Source of the DNA: a virus
IMG/VR virus record: IMGVR_UViG_3300010430_000005
Location: 83,467-147,466 of that record
Length of the DNA stretch: 64,000 bases
Reading direction: 5' to 3' (one strand)
This document shows, one piece after another, positions 36,145 through 44,946 of this stretch. Position 1 is the first letter of the stretch; the number at the start of each line of letters is the position of its first letter. The notes beneath the pieces are model-generated. The model saw only the letters and a program-made list of their open reading frames with translations, had not been told where the DNA came from and did no database searches. Position numbers and translations under genes: made by a program.

Positions 36145-37082
36145 TGGGCAGTAGAATTACCGGCGGTGTTTTAGAACACGATGATATGACTAAAAACGCT
36201 AGGGGTGGGACCGAACTCCTAGCAGAACGACTTGTTGGTATCATCGACCCTGATATGATGTCACAATACCAAATACATTTGTCCAGAACAACGTCAAAGG
36301 ACGACACGAAGAAACAAATTCTCTGGGCTCATGATCTTGCGACAGACCCTGCTGTGTCTCACCTGAAAGATGGTGGGTGGCAAGAATACGATAAGATTGT
36401 TTTTGTGTCTCACTGGCAACAAGAAATGTTCAATCTATACCTGGGAGTCCCTTACTCTCACGGTGTAGTCATAGAAAATTTTATAGATCCTATAGATAAC
36501 CACACTAAGCCAAATGACAAGATACGACTAGTTTACTTCTCTACGCCCCATAGGGGTCTGGCTATACTATATCCCGTATTTGATGCGCTTAGTAAACTAT
36601 ATCCTAACGAGCTTGAGCTACGAGTGTTCTCGTCGTTTGATTTGTATGGGTGGGAAGATCGCGATAAGCCTTTCAAAGATCTTTTCGAAAAACTTGAATC
36701 GCACCCTGACATTGTGTATTCTAAATCTGTACCTAACGAACAAATCCGAGAAGAATTGAAGGAATGTCACGTTTTTGCTTATCCGTCTACGTGGCAAGAA
36801 ACATCTTGCCTGTGTCTAATAGAAGCCATGTCGGCAGGTCTGTCTTGTGTCCATTCTTCCTACGGCGCTTTGCCAGAAACATCTGGTGGCATCACTAGTA
36901 TGTACTCTTACGAAGAAGACCATAATATTCACGCGAATAAACTTTTCAACACTTTACAACGGTGTATAGAGCATATAAAAACACATGGTGTTAGCAACGA
37001 CGGGGTAAAAAACATAGCAGACTATAGATTCAACACAAAAAAAGCTAAAGAAAAATGGGAATATATCCTTTCTAGCCTATAA
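36144..37082 (+). CDS. Glycosyltransferase (GT-B fold)
   Basis: 312 aa. It has a Rossmann-like N-terminal part with ILWAHDLATDP and VFVSHWQQEMF, a linker FSTPHRGLAIL and the C-terminal nucleotide-sugar site FAYPSTWQETSCLCLIEAMS (the E...E pattern of GT4 enzymes) followed by AGLSCV...YGALPE. Similar enzymes are common in T4-like marine phages and could modify phage DNA bases or surface glycans; the acceptor cannot be read from the sequence. Confidence 0.85.
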   Translation: MGSRITGGVLEHDDMTKNARGGTELLAERLVGIIDPDMMSQYQIHLSRTTSKDDTKKQILWAHDLATDPAVSHLKDGGWQEYDKIVFVSHWQQEMFNLYLGVPYSHGVVIENFIDPIDNHTKPNDKIRLVYFSTPHRGLAILYPVFDALSKLYPNELELRVFSSFDLYGWEDRDKPFKDLFEKLESHPDIVYSKSVPNEQIREELKECHVFAYPSTWQETSCLCLIEAMSAGLSCVHSSYGALPETSGGITSMYSYEEDHNIHANKLFNTLQRCIEHIKTHGVSNDGVKNIADYRFNTKKAKEKWEYILSSL

Positions 37083-37085
37083 ATA
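37078..37085 (+). promoter_or_regulatory. T4-type late promoter
   Basis: TATAAATA overlapping the glycosyltransferase stop codon, 23 bp before the GTG start of the next gene. Confidence 0.65.
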
Positions 37086-37108
37086 ATTAAAAGGCTTAGG
37101 AGGTTGGA

Positions 37109-37366
37109 GTGGGCAACAAAATATTCATGTATTTCGAAAGAATCGGAATAGCACTTTCTGTATTGTTAAACGTGATAACGGGAGGTTATAGTAACCAAAC
37201 GTTATCCGCTAGGATGTATGGCAGGAAGCGAGATGGTAAATGGAATATTGTATGCATTATAGACTATATGTTTTACGTGTTGTTCGATCAAGAAGACCAC
37301 TGTATGATGAGTTGGACATATTGGCGCTGTAGAAAACACTACGGCTGGAAAAATGAAAGTAAATGA
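37109..37366 (+). CDS. Small membrane-associated hypothetical protein
   Basis: 85 aa with a GTG start at 37109, supported by AGGAGG 5 nt upstream. One hydrophobic segment near residues 8-25 (ERIGIALSVLLNVITGG) is followed by a basic, Cys/Trp-rich part. Conserved in other T4-like phages as far as I recall. Function unknown. Confidence 0.65.
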   Translation: MGNKIFMYFERIGIALSVLLNVITGGYSNQTLSARMYGRKRDGKWNIVCIIDYMFYVLFDQEDHCMMSWTYWRCRKHYGWKNESK

Positions 37367-37378
37367 AGGAGCAATATA

Positions 37379-37645
37379 ATGGCGAAAAAAGGCGGTAAAT
37401 CGAAGGGCGAAGTGTCTGCAGGAATTCACAGTAATGTGAAAAAATCTACACTTCGTGATATGCGTGCCCAACGAACTGTGATTCAAAAATGGCTAGACCT
37501 TAAGGCGGCTTGGCAAAAAGGCAAAAACCCTTGGCTTACTATCGAAAACCCAGATAAAAGCGAAACGAACAAGAAGTTCATTAGGGTTCGCGCTAACGAA
37601 CATTGGGGTTCTTACAAAGCAAAGAATCAAGTAAAGAGTGCGTAA
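37379..37645 (+). CDS. Basic conserved phage protein
   Basis: 88 aa, very basic: starts MAKKGGKSKGEVSAGIHSNV, later KWLDLKAAWQKGKNPWLT. Resembles a small conserved protein of T4-like marine phages. It could bind DNA. Directly followed by the glutaredoxin gene with no gap. Confidence 0.7.
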   Translation: MAKKGGKSKGEVSAGIHSNVKKSTLRDMRAQRTVIQKWLDLKAAWQKGKNPWLTIENPDKSETNKKFIRVRANEHWGSYKAKNQVKSA

Positions 37646-37903
37646 ATGATAGAAATTTATGGTAAGGACTCTTGCCCTTGGTGCGACAGAGCCAAGAACT
37701 TATGTGATTCTTATGGCTTAAAATACATCTATAAGAATGTAAGTTTGGACGAAAAATTGAAGAAAGAACTTCTGTCGAAAAAACCTGACACCAAAACCGT
37801 ACCGCAAATTTGGTGGTACGGAGAACACATAGGCGGCTACGAAGATCTAGCCAAAGCATTTGAAGATCGCAATATTAGCGATTGCGGTAATGGTACACTT
37901 TGA
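37646..37903 (+). CDS. grx: Glutaredoxin
   Basis: 85 aa, full length for a glutaredoxin. Active site CPWC at residues 10-13 (IYGKDSCPWCDRAK), cis-Pro in TVPQIWW and the GGYEDL glutathione-binding end. It reduces disulphides, typically for ribonucleotide reductase; the T4 counterpart is nrdC. No reductase gene is in this window. Confidence 0.93.
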   Translation: MIEIYGKDSCPWCDRAKNLCDSYGLKYIYKNVSLDEKLKKELLSKKPDTKTVPQIWWYGEHIGGYEDLAKAFEDRNISDCGNGTL

Positions 37904-37912
37904 GGAATAATA

Positions 37913-38131
37913 ATGAAAATTACGCGAAAAAGCGCAATCTCGGGTCTGACTCGGACAAAGTACATCAATGTGGATCCTGTGGATGTTGCAAAATGGCAAA
38001 GTGGGTTTTCGATCTATGATGCTATGCCATACTTGAGCGATTCTGATCGAGAATTTATTTTGGTCGGTGTCACCCAAGATGAATGGGACGAAGCCTTTCG
38101 AAGGGGTGTCTCAGAATTAGTAACGGCATAG
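37913..38131 (+). CDS. Conserved phage hypothetical protein
   Basis: 72 aa: starts MKITRKSAISGLTRTKYINV and has AMPYLSDSDREFILVGVTQD. This is a familiar small phage protein (ITR.S..SG..RT..I.V........W..G..IQ.A...L....REF...G.T..EWD). Function unknown. Confidence 0.8.
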   Translation: MKITRKSAISGLTRTKYINVDPVDVAKWQSGFSIYDAMPYLSDSDREFILVGVTQDEWDEAFRRGVSELVTA

Positions 38132-38135
38132 GTTG

Positions 38136-38169
38136 CATAAATAACTGGGAGTAATTATTATTCCCAGTT
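38136..38169 (+). promoter_or_regulatory. Late-type promoter followed by leader hairpin
   Basis: CATAAATA (38136-38143), then AACTGGGA (38143-38150) pairing with TCCCAGTT (38162-38169). AAGGA and the ATG at 38182 follow. The hairpin may be a terminator for upstream RNA or a leader structure. Confidence 0.5.
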
Positions 38170-38181
38170 ATAAGGAATACC

Positions 38182-38418
38182 ATGGCACAAACCAAAAAAA
38201 TTTTTTTAGAAAACCCTTATGATATGGAAACATATCTAGAATCGCTTAATATAGCTACACTGTTGAATAAAGAGTATATTTTTATGGACAGGTTCGTAGC
38301 CGGCATTAGGTTAGACCCGTTAATAGACGTTACTGATTTGTGTTATAAAATTCTTACAGAACTGGAATTGATACTTGTCTCTTCGTATGATCTGACTAAT
38401 TTTACCAACAACAAATAG
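38182..38418 (+). CDS. Hypothetical protein
   Basis: 78 aa starting MAQTKKIFLENPYDMETYLE, helical and acidic. AAGGA precedes the ATG. Function unknown. Confidence 0.6.
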   Translation: MAQTKKIFLENPYDMETYLESLNIATLLNKEYIFMDRFVAGIRLDPLIDVTDLCYKILTELELILVSSYDLTNFTNNK

Positions 38419-38425
38419 GATGTTT

Positions 38426-38776
38426 ATGAGCGATAATGTAGTTATATTCCCAAAATTAAAAAAAGATACACTTCCTCAAACTAAAGAAGAGATAACTTCG
38501 AAAGTTGCAGAAAAAAGAACCGAATACGCCAGGATGGTAGCCGAAGATTTGTCTTTCGGGGTTGTGGAAAAAATACTTAAAGAGGGTATGTCTTTTGATG
38601 ACCCTAAAGTGGCAGCGAATTTGATGTTGATGTTCGGTGTCATTGAATCTATATGTATGAGGTGTATAGGTCAAGAACATGAGGTAAGTGATCTAGCAGA
38701 CAACGTTGTGGAAATAAATGACCATAGAGCATTGATAGACGAGGTCCTAGATTACCTTAGTGAAGAAATACCTTAA
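38426..38776 (+). CDS. Conserved hypothetical phage protein
   Basis: 116 aa from ATG 38426, chosen for AGGA 5 nt upstream (ATG 38420 overlaps that site). Starts MSDNVVIFPKLKKDTLPQTK; the middle (ANLMLMFGVIESICMRCIG) is hydrophobic. The VIFPK start is common in T4-like marine phages. Function unknown. Confidence 0.65.
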   Translation: MSDNVVIFPKLKKDTLPQTKEEITSKVAEKRTEYARMVAEDLSFGVVEKILKEGMSFDDPKVAANLMLMFGVIESICMRCIGQEHEVSDLADNVVEINDHRALIDEVLDYLSEEIP

Positions 38777-38788
38777 CGGAGAAATATT

Positions 38789-39646
38789 ATGATTTTAGTA
38801 GACTATAATCAGGTGGTTATAGCAACTCTTTTTGCATCTATAGGTAATCACCATGATGTGGATGTTGACGAAGACCTTCTTAGGCATATGATACTTAACA
38901 GTATCCGAGCCATAAACAACAAATTCAAAAACGAATACGGAAATCTTGTTATATGCGCAGATGGTAGAAACTCTTGGCGCAAAAGCTATTTTCCCTACTA
39001 CAAAGCCTCCAGAAAAAAGAATCGGGAAGAATCAGAAATAAACTGGGAGCATGTATTTTCTGCTCTAAATAATGTCAGAAATGAACTTATAGAATTCTTC
39101 CCATATAAAGTCCTGCACTTTGAGAATGCAGAAGCAGATGACTGCATAGGGGCTCTATGTCACGAATACGGTGCGTTGCTAGGAGACGGGCAAGAAAAGA
39201 TATTGATTGTTTCTAGTGATAAAGACTACATTCAATTGCAGAAATATTCTAATGTCAACCAATACGACAATATTCGCAACAGGTGGTTGACTAACTCGGA
39301 CCCCGACCAGTACCTTGTGGAACACGTTCTGAAAGGTGACAGAGGAGACGGTATACCTAATATCCTTTCTTCCGATGACTGTATTGTCGCAGGTGTTCGC
39401 ATGAAACCAATGACCAAAAAGCGAATCGAAGAATACGGCGACCCTAGCAACATAACCGACGAAACAATTCTTAAAAACTATAACCGAAATAAACTGATGA
39501 TCGATCTGGCTATGATACCTGAAGACATCTATAATGCAATTATCGAAGAATACAAAAACCAAAAAGTAGTTGGCAGGGATAAATTGTTCAGTTATTTTGT
39601 ATCGAAGAAACTCAAGAACCTACTTACAGATATAGGAGACTTTTAA
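38789..39646 (+). CDS. rnh: RNase H / 5'-3' exonuclease, T4 Rnh-like
   Basis: 285 aa (T4 Rnh has 305). FEN-type nuclease: MILVDYNQVVIATLFAS at the N-terminus with the first metal-binding Asp, ICADGRNSWRK, EADDCIGALCHE with paired acidic residues, VSSDKDYIQLQKY and GDRGDGIPN (helix-hairpin-helix area). It removes RNA primers of lagging-strand fragments. Ribosome-binding site GGAG. Confidence 0.92.
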   Translation: MILVDYNQVVIATLFASIGNHHDVDVDEDLLRHMILNSIRAINNKFKNEYGNLVICADGRNSWRKSYFPYYKASRKKNREESEINWEHVFSALNNVRNELIEFFPYKVLHFENAEADDCIGALCHEYGALLGDGQEKILIVSSDKDYIQLQKYSNVNQYDNIRNRWLTNSDPDQYLVEHVLKGDRGDGIPNILSSDDCIVAGVRMKPMTKKRIEEYGDPSNITDETILKNYNRNKLMIDLAMIPEDIYNAIIEEYKNQKVVGRDKLFSYFVSKKLKNLLTDIGDF

Positions 39647-39648
39647 CA

Positions 39649-40092
39649 GTGGCTAAAAAATCTATAGGCGAAATCGTTTTCGAGGCAGCCGAGATGAAAA
39701 ACCGCAAAGACAAGATCGAATGGCTACAAAAATGGGACAACCAAGCCATTCGAATCGTATTGAAATATATGTACGATAAGAATATTAAATTTCTTATCCC
39801 CGATACTCCGCCCCCATATAAGCCTTCAGAATTCCACGACATTGAAGGCATGATGTATAAAGAAGCACGTCGTCTTCGTATATTCGTAGAAGGTGGCGGC
39901 TACGACAATCTCAACCAATTGAAGCGGGAGTCTTTGTTTATCTCTCTCCTTCAAGATGTGGATAAAAGAGACGCGAAACTTTTGTGTGCGATGATAACAA
40001 AAAAAGCCTTGAAGGGTTTGCCTAAAAGTGTTATTAATGAAGCGTACCCGGGACTAATTGAAGAAGTAGCTAATGAGGAAAAAAGTGGCTAA
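39649..40092 (+). CDS. DUF6433-like conserved T4-type phage protein
   Basis: 147 aa with a GTG start at 39649 right after the rnh stop codon. FVEGGGYDNLNQLKRESLFI and LLQDVDKRDAKLLCAM match a family common in T4-like marine phages that I associate with DUF6433. Function unknown; the fixed position next to rnh is typical. Confidence 0.75.
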   Translation: MAKKSIGEIVFEAAEMKNRKDKIEWLQKWDNQAIRIVLKYMYDKNIKFLIPDTPPPYKPSEFHDIEGMMYKEARRLRIFVEGGGYDNLNQLKRESLFISLLQDVDKRDAKLLCAMITKKALKGLPKSVINEAYPGLIEEVANEEKSG

Positions 40093-40246
40093 AAAATCTT
40101 ATCGCAAATTTCGTACAGAATTTGAAGACGAATGGGGCGACGATGATGAGAATATTCGCCGTAAAAACGACAAATTGAAATCTCGAAGAGATAAACGTCG
40201 AGATAAGAATAAGGATCGTTACGGTTTTGATGAGGATACCGAATGA
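40085..40246 (+). CDS. Small highly charged protein, 53 aa
   Basis: GTG start at 40085 inside the end of the previous gene and ATGA overlap with the next. The product starts with the residues AKKSYRKFRTEFEDEWGDDD and continues basic (KLKSRRDKRRDKNKDRYG). It shares the AKKS start with its upstream neighbour. Possibly nucleic-acid binding. Confidence 0.55.
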   Translation: MAKKSYRKFRTEFEDEWGDDDENIRRKNDKLKSRRDKRRDKNKDRYGFDEDTE

Positions 40247-40848
40247 GACGTAATTTGTATGAGGATGTTATTTTAACAGACATCGACGGTGTTGTACTTA
40301 ATTGGGTGCATAGTTTTGACCAACTAGCTACCCTGAACGGTTTGCAATGTGTGGTATATGACCAATATAGCATCCATAAGCGGTATGGCATTTCTCCCGA
40401 GCTTTCTAAAAGGTTGGTGGATGACCACAACAACGGCCCTAGGGTCGGGAACATTAAACCATTGCGAGATGCGGTAAAATACATTCGCATGTTGCACGAA
40501 GAGTTTGGTTATGTATTCCACGGAATAACCGCTTTGTCTCCCACATCCGAAAATTACAAGTACAGGCGAGAAAACCTGGATAGGCTATTCGGTGAAGGTG
40601 TTTTTGAAAAGATTGTATTGACAGACAATTCCGAAGCTAAAGATGGTGTGTTGGAAGATTACAAAGATACCTCTTGTTTGTGGGTTGAAGATCTTTCTGA
40701 AGCTGCACATATGGGAATTAAGCATGGGCTTAGGCCCGTACTTATGAAACAACTTTGGAATCAAGATGACATTCTATATCCCGAAGTGAGTAGGGTAAAC
40801 TCTTGGAAAGAAATTTACCAAATGGTTAAGGACGAAGCCACGTTTTAA
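40243..40848 (+). CDS. HAD-superfamily phosphatase-like protein
   Basis: 201 aa. The N-terminal LTDIDGVVLNW is the HAD motif I (DXDG) and a Thr/Ser motif II candidate lies in HGITALSP. Similar proteins in T4-like phages are annotated as HAD hydrolases; candidate substrates are nucleotides or sugars. It is followed by a terminator-like hairpin. Confidence 0.8.
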   Translation: MRRNLYEDVILTDIDGVVLNWVHSFDQLATLNGLQCVVYDQYSIHKRYGISPELSKRLVDDHNNGPRVGNIKPLRDAVKYIRMLHEEFGYVFHGITALSPTSENYKYRRENLDRLFGEGVFEKIVLTDNSEAKDGVLEDYKDTSCLWVEDLSEAAHMGIKHGLRPVLMKQLWNQDDILYPEVSRVNSWKEIYQMVKDEATF

Positions 40849-40854
40849 AATATA

Positions 40855-40876
40855 GGGTAGGTCTAATAACCTACCC
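40855..40876 (+). terminator. Terminator-like hairpin
   Basis: GGGTAGGT (40855-40862), loop CTAATA, ACCTACCC (40869-40876), followed by TTAT. It ends the block started before rnh. Confidence 0.65.
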
Positions 40877-40886
40877 TTATAGGCAT

Positions 40887-40894
40887 TATAAATA
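40887..40894 (+). promoter_or_regulatory. T4-type late promoter
   Basis: TATAAATA, 34 bp before the ATG at 40928 and directly after the terminator hairpin. Confidence 0.65.
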
Positions 40895-40927
40895 ACTTTG
40901 TAGAATAAATTTTTGCAAAGGACTATT

Positions 40928-41161
40928 ATGCCTATATATTCAATGAAGAACACCGAAACAGGTGAAGAATTTGAAATAGTTTTGAGTATGGCCGAAAGAG
41001 AGTCGTACCTGTCAGAAAATACCCATATAATACAACAGTTTAAGAAATTTCCGGGAATCTGTGACCCGGTTAGAATCGGTGTACATAAGACCGATTCAAA
41101 TTTTCGTGATGTTCTCCACAAAGCAAAATCAGCTCATGCGGGGTCAACCATAGAAACTTAA
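40928..41161 (+). CDS. Conserved T4-type phage protein
   Basis: 77 aa from ATG 40928: starts MPIYSMKNTETGEEFEIVLS and ends HAGSTIET. It resembles a short protein of T4-like marine phages beginning MP.Y..KN..TGE. without zinc ligands. Function unknown; next to phoH. Confidence 0.7.
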   Translation: MPIYSMKNTETGEEFEIVLSMAERESYLSENTHIIQQFKKFPGICDPVRIGVHKTDSNFRDVLHKAKSAHAGSTIET

Positions 41162-41180
41162 ACAAACAGATGAGGTATTG

Positions 41181-41912
41181 ATGTCATCAAAACGCCGTTC
41201 ACGCAAATCAAAAAAACAAGTAGAGCGCGGAGCAAAGTGTATTCTAAATAGTAATTTTGGAATGTGCGAGATATTCCCTTCTACAAAGAATCAAGAAAAA
41301 GTATTCGAGTTTTACGATAGCGGAAAAAACATCGTACTGCACGGCAGTGCGGGGACAGGTAAAACTTTCTTATCGCTTTATTTAGCACTTAAAGATGTAT
41401 TTGAAGGGGGCGAATATAACAAAGTCGTAATAGTTCGCTCGGCTGTCCAGACTAGAGACCAAGGTTTCATGCCAGGAAACGGTCAAGAGAAAGAGGCTTA
41501 TTACGAGGCACCATATGTTGGTCTTGTTAATGAGTTGTTCGGTAGGGGCGATGCGCACGAAATACTAAAGAAGAAGAAAATTGTTTCGTTTACAACCACA
41601 TCATTCATCAGAGGCTTAACATACGATAATGCTATTGTTATAGTCGACGAATGCCAGTCTATGTCAGCACATGAACTAGACACAGTAATAACAAGAGTCG
41701 GCAAGAATAGTAAAATCTTGTTTTGTGGAGATACAGCACAGGATGACCTAATAAAATCTAAACACGATAAGTCGGGTCTATCTGTCTTTATGCGTATATT
41801 GGAAGATGTCCCTAGTTTCGAAAGGGTAAATTTTACCTGCGATGATATTGTTAGGTCTGGTCTTGTTAAAGATTACATAAAAGCCAAAGAAAAAGCAGGC
41901 GTGGTAATATAA
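41181..41912 (+). CDS. phoH: PhoH-like P-loop ATPase
   Basis: 243 aa from ATG 41181. Walker A GSAGTGKTF, then VIVRSAVQTRDQGFMPG, Walker B AIVIVDECQSM and GDTAQDDL give the complete PhoH core. Widespread in marine and T4-like phages; the cellular role is uncertain, with RNA or nucleotide metabolism suggested. A basic N-terminal tail (SSKRRSRKSKKQVERG) is extra. Confidence 0.92.
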   Translation: MSSKRRSRKSKKQVERGAKCILNSNFGMCEIFPSTKNQEKVFEFYDSGKNIVLHGSAGTGKTFLSLYLALKDVFEGGEYNKVVIVRSAVQTRDQGFMPGNGQEKEAYYEAPYVGLVNELFGRGDAHEILKKKKIVSFTTTSFIRGLTYDNAIVIVDECQSMSAHELDTVITRVGKNSKILFCGDTAQDDLIKSKHDKSGLSVFMRILEDVPSFERVNFTCDDIVRSGLVKDYIKAKEKAGVVI

Positions 41913-41922
41913 GGAGAAGAAT

Positions 41923-42225
41923 ATGCCCGAGATAGCTAGAGGAAACCAAACAGACACAGTTTCTACAGGACACGGGTGTGACAGTACGACAACAACGGAC
42001 ACTTGCTCTGCTAAGGTCTTTGTTAACGGTATAGGCGTTGTCAGAGAAGGCGACACCAACACCGTACATACTGTACCCTCTGGGGCGGTTTGTGTGCCTC
42101 ACACTGTTGCTCTATCTACGTTTTCTTCGAAGGTTTTCGTGGAAGGTCTCGGCATAGGAAGAAAAGGCGATGGGTATGGTTCTGAGGTTATTACCTCAGG
42201 ATCAGCCCAAGCATACGCAGGTTGA
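41923..42225 (+). CDS. PAAR-like spike-tip protein
   Basis: 100 aa, Gly/Thr/Val-rich with two similar repeats (AKVFVNGIGVVREGDTN; SKVFVEGLGIGRKGD) and Cys/His residues in HGCDST and CVPH, as in PAAR proteins that cap the tail spike (T4 gp5.4 position). A virion baseplate part expressed with plus-strand genes. Preceded by AAGGAG. Confidence 0.8.
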   Translation: MPEIARGNQTDTVSTGHGCDSTTTTDTCSAKVFVNGIGVVREGDTNTVHTVPSGAVCVPHTVALSTFSSKVFVEGLGIGRKGDGYGSEVITSGSAQAYAG

Positions 42226-42226
42226 T

Positions 42227-42895
42227 ATGTTTAGACACGTACCCAATAAAGTTTCTTTGCCTGAATTAGAGTGCGAAACTAAGGATACTGGAAGAGTATA
42301 CATAACGCCAGAAGGAAATATTTATCCTTCTATAACGACTGTCCTTGGTGCTAAACCTAAAGACGGGTTAGACGAATGGCGTAAAAGAGTTGGTAGTGCC
42401 GAAGCAGATAAAGTCCTAAGACAGGCCGGCGTCAGAGGCACTATTATTCACCAAATGGCCGAAGATTACCTGAATAATAAACCGGACTGGGCACAAGGTG
42501 CGATGCCGGTCAATATGTTCACATTCAATTCCATAAAGCCCATACTAGATAGATCTGTCGATAACATATGGGCTCAAGAAGTTCCTCTTTACAGTGACAG
42601 ATTTAAGATTGCGGGTAGAGTGGATTGCATAGCAGAGTTTGACGGTGTGTTGTCTGTCATCGACTTCAAAACATCTCGAAAAGAGAAAAAGAGAGAATGG
42701 ATAACCGACTACTTTAGGCAAGCCGCATTTTATGCTGCAGCATTTTACGAAAGAACAGGTGTCGCCATTAAGCAATCCGCTATCATCATGTCTGTAGATG
42801 ACGGAAATCCGTTAGTGTTTAGACAAGGTACGTTCGAATATCTTGACGGTCTGGTAGAAGCAAGAAACTATTACAAAAAAGTAAGAGGCATATAA
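42227..42895 (+). CDS. PD-(D/E)XK (RecB/Cas4-like) exonuclease
   Basis: 222 aa from ATG 42227, 1 nt after the previous stop codon. Active-site pattern: GRVDCIAEFDGVLSVIDFKT (D...D.K) with a following Q motif DYFRQAAFYAAAF, plus an upstream RGTIIHQMAE His. This is the RecB-nuclease module of small phage exonucleases. It probably processes DNA ends in recombination or replication. Confidence 0.85.
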   Translation: MFRHVPNKVSLPELECETKDTGRVYITPEGNIYPSITTVLGAKPKDGLDEWRKRVGSAEADKVLRQAGVRGTIIHQMAEDYLNNKPDWAQGAMPVNMFTFNSIKPILDRSVDNIWAQEVPLYSDRFKIAGRVDCIAEFDGVLSVIDFKTSRKEKKREWITDYFRQAAFYAAAFYERTGVAIKQSAIIMSVDDGNPLVFRQGTFEYLDGLVEARNYYKKVRGI

Positions 42896-42906
42896 TAGGA
42901 GATACT

Positions 42907-43248
42907 ATGCAATTCATTAGTGTGAATGAACACAAATACGTTATTATGGACGCCATAGTTACAAACCACAAGGGCGTCAATGAATATTGTCTCACGTTTA
43001 CATTCTTCGAAGAATACCCCGATGGTGCTAACAATAAAGGGTTTACTCTAGATACTGGAATCTACGGAACGAGTATCTGTGATTTATTTATGAAAGTCAA
43101 ACAAATTTCGTACACCGGAATGTTAGATGAACTAGAAGTAGCTTCTATAGGTATTGTCATAGACAGCACCACAGGGGACAAGGTAGAAGATATCGACTGG
43201 AATCAATGCGAACAGTTGGTGTCAGGCGAGGCGTACAATATCCATTAA
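42907..43248 (+). CDS. Hypothetical protein
   Basis: 113 aa starting MQFISVNEHKYVIMDAIVTN, beta-rich by composition, acidic at the end. AGGAG precedes the ATG. Function unknown. Confidence 0.6.
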   Translation: MQFISVNEHKYVIMDAIVTNHKGVNEYCLTFTFFEEYPDGANNKGFTLDTGIYGTSICDLFMKVKQISYTGMLDELEVASIGIVIDSTTGDKVEDIDWNQCEQLVSGEAYNIH

Positions 43249-43255
43249 AAAGGTG

Positions 43256-43284
43256 TAGACACACTAAAGAAGTTCACTTATAAC
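43256..43284 (+). promoter_or_regulatory. Sigma70-like promoter
   Basis: TAGACA (43256-43261), 17 bp, TATAAC (43279-43284), upstream of the gene at 43313. Confidence 0.5.
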
Positions 43285-43312
43285 TATGGCATACACAAGG
43301 AGATAAAACACT

Positions 43313-43840
43313 ATGATGTATGATCGTAACGGACTTCAACTTTCACCCGCAGACAACACTCTTAACTCGTACCGTAACACTTCTGTTGACCTTAAGCGCG
43401 GTGTGTATAACGCGTATGCCCGGGCAGCGTATCGCGGAAAAAATGTTTGGAGCATGTACACTATCGGAAAATTTAAAGATCCTCGCGATGCGGCATTTGT
43501 GGCGCAAGAATTCGAACAGACCCACGATAAAGAGTTCGTCCGCCAAATGACCACAGACGGTCTTTGGGCAGAATACGCTAAAGAGTTTGCCGAGAAAATT
43601 GACATTCCGGTCTGGAGCTTTCCTGCCGAAGGTCTTCTGATTGAAGACATTAAAAACGACTACGGGTATAAACAGAACTACGTCTCCGACGCGAAAGCAG
43701 CATTGGTAGAAGCGCTGAAAGTGTTTGGTGTCACACCCCCTGCTCTCAAAGAAGTACCTAGTTTCATCAAAAAAGTCGAAAAATATTATGAAATGGGCCT
43801 CTCCTATCGAGAAGCCGCAAAGAAAGTAATCGGAGCATAA
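43313..43840 (+). CDS. AP2-like hypothetical protein
   Basis: 175 aa (ATG 43313 or 43316; AAGGAG upstream). GVYNAYARAAYRGKNVWSMY followed by FKDPRDAAFVAQEFEQ resembles the AP2/ERF-like three-strand-plus-helix DNA-binding fold of phage proteins. The C-terminal helices (SFIKKVEKYYEMGLSYREAA) look like a second DNA-binding helix pair. The stop overlaps the dda-like start (TAATG). Confidence 0.6.
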   Translation: MMYDRNGLQLSPADNTLNSYRNTSVDLKRGVYNAYARAAYRGKNVWSMYTIGKFKDPRDAAFVAQEFEQTHDKEFVRQMTTDGLWAEYAKEFAEKIDIPVWSFPAEGLLIEDIKNDYGYKQNYVSDAKAALVEALKVFGVTPPALKEVPSFIKKVEKYYEMGLSYREAAKKVIGA

Positions 43841-44946
43841 TGAATTTAACAGAACAACAAGGCAAAGCAATTGCTGAAGTGACCAATTGGCTAAAGCATC
43901 TTTCGAAAAAGAAGCAGATATTTAGGCTGTTTGGTTACGCAGGAACCGGCAAGACTACTATTGCGAAGTATCTAGCAGACAATACAGAAACAAAGGTGGT
44001 CTATGCCGCATTTACAGGTAAAGCAGCACTGATGATGGCCAAAAAAGGTTGTCGCGGTGCGTCTACTATCCATAGTCTAATATACAAGACGGAAGAAAAA
44101 GCTGATGGTAGTGTAAAGTTTATCATCAACAAAAACAGTCCGATTAAGTATTCTGACATCGTAGTGATTGACGAATGCTCTATGGTGAATGAGGAGTTAG
44201 CCAAAGACATTATGTCTTTTCGGAAGCCTATTCTGGTTATTGGAGATCCGGCCCAGCTGGCCCCCGTGAAAGGTACCGGTTTTTTCACCAATGCCGAACC
44301 AGATTTTCTACTTACAGAAATTCACCGGCAAGCCAAAGATAACCCTGTACTATACCTAGCAACTAGAGTAAGAGAAGGCATGTCAATTGACGTCGGAACT
44401 TATGGCGAAAGTAGAGTCGCTTCTATTGGCAAAGTGACTGAAAGTGATATTATTCAAGCGGATCAAATCTTAGTAGGGAAGAATAACACTCGAATTTCGC
44501 TCAACAAATTTGTCAGAGCCCACAAAGGCTTTCCGGGAGTTTTTCCTTTGAAAGGCGATAAGTTGGTTTGTCTTAGAAACGATAATACTATGGGCATTTT
44601 TAACGGTGGTATATTCAATGTTTCTGCCGATAGTATGCCCGCAAGGTCGAAGAAGGGGTGTACTCTTATTCCGGTTACTAGCGAAGATTTCCCTAACAGA
44701 CCAGCTATATCTGTAAAGGTTCGAGATGAGTTCTTTAACGGTGATCCTAATACTGTAGATTGGCGAATACTGAAAGACACACAGCAATTCGATTACGGTT
44801 ACGCTTTGACTACACATAAATCACAAGGATCTCAGTGGGAAAATGTTATGATTTTTGACGAAAGTAATGTTTTCCGAGAACAATCTAGAGAATGGCTTTA
44901 TACAGCACTAACGCGTGCTAGCGAAAAGGTGACATTGGTAAGATGA
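43840..44946 (+). CDS. dda: Dda-like (RecD/SF1B) DNA helicase
   Basis: 368 aa (T4 Dda has 439). SF1 motifs in order: GYAGTGKTT (motif I), TGKAALMM (Ia), VVIDECSMV (II), GDPAQLAPV (III), and the C-terminal ALTTHKSQGSQWENV (V) and LYTALTRASEKV (VI). A 5'-3' helicase that helps start replication and recombination. Coupled to its neighbours by overlapping start and stop codons. Confidence 0.9.
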   Translation: MNLTEQQGKAIAEVTNWLKHLSKKKQIFRLFGYAGTGKTTIAKYLADNTETKVVYAAFTGKAALMMAKKGCRGASTIHSLIYKTEEKADGSVKFIINKNSPIKYSDIVVIDECSMVNEELAKDIMSFRKPILVIGDPAQLAPVKGTGFFTNAEPDFLLTEIHRQAKDNPVLYLATRVREGMSIDVGTYGESRVASIGKVTESDIIQADQILVGKNNTRISLNKFVRAHKGFPGVFPLKGDKLVCLRNDNTMGIFNGGIFNVSADSMPARSKKGCTLIPVTSEDFPNRPAISVKVRDEFFNGDPNTVDWRILKDTQQFDYGYALTTHKSQGSQWENVMIFDESNVFREQSREWLYTALTRASEKVTLVR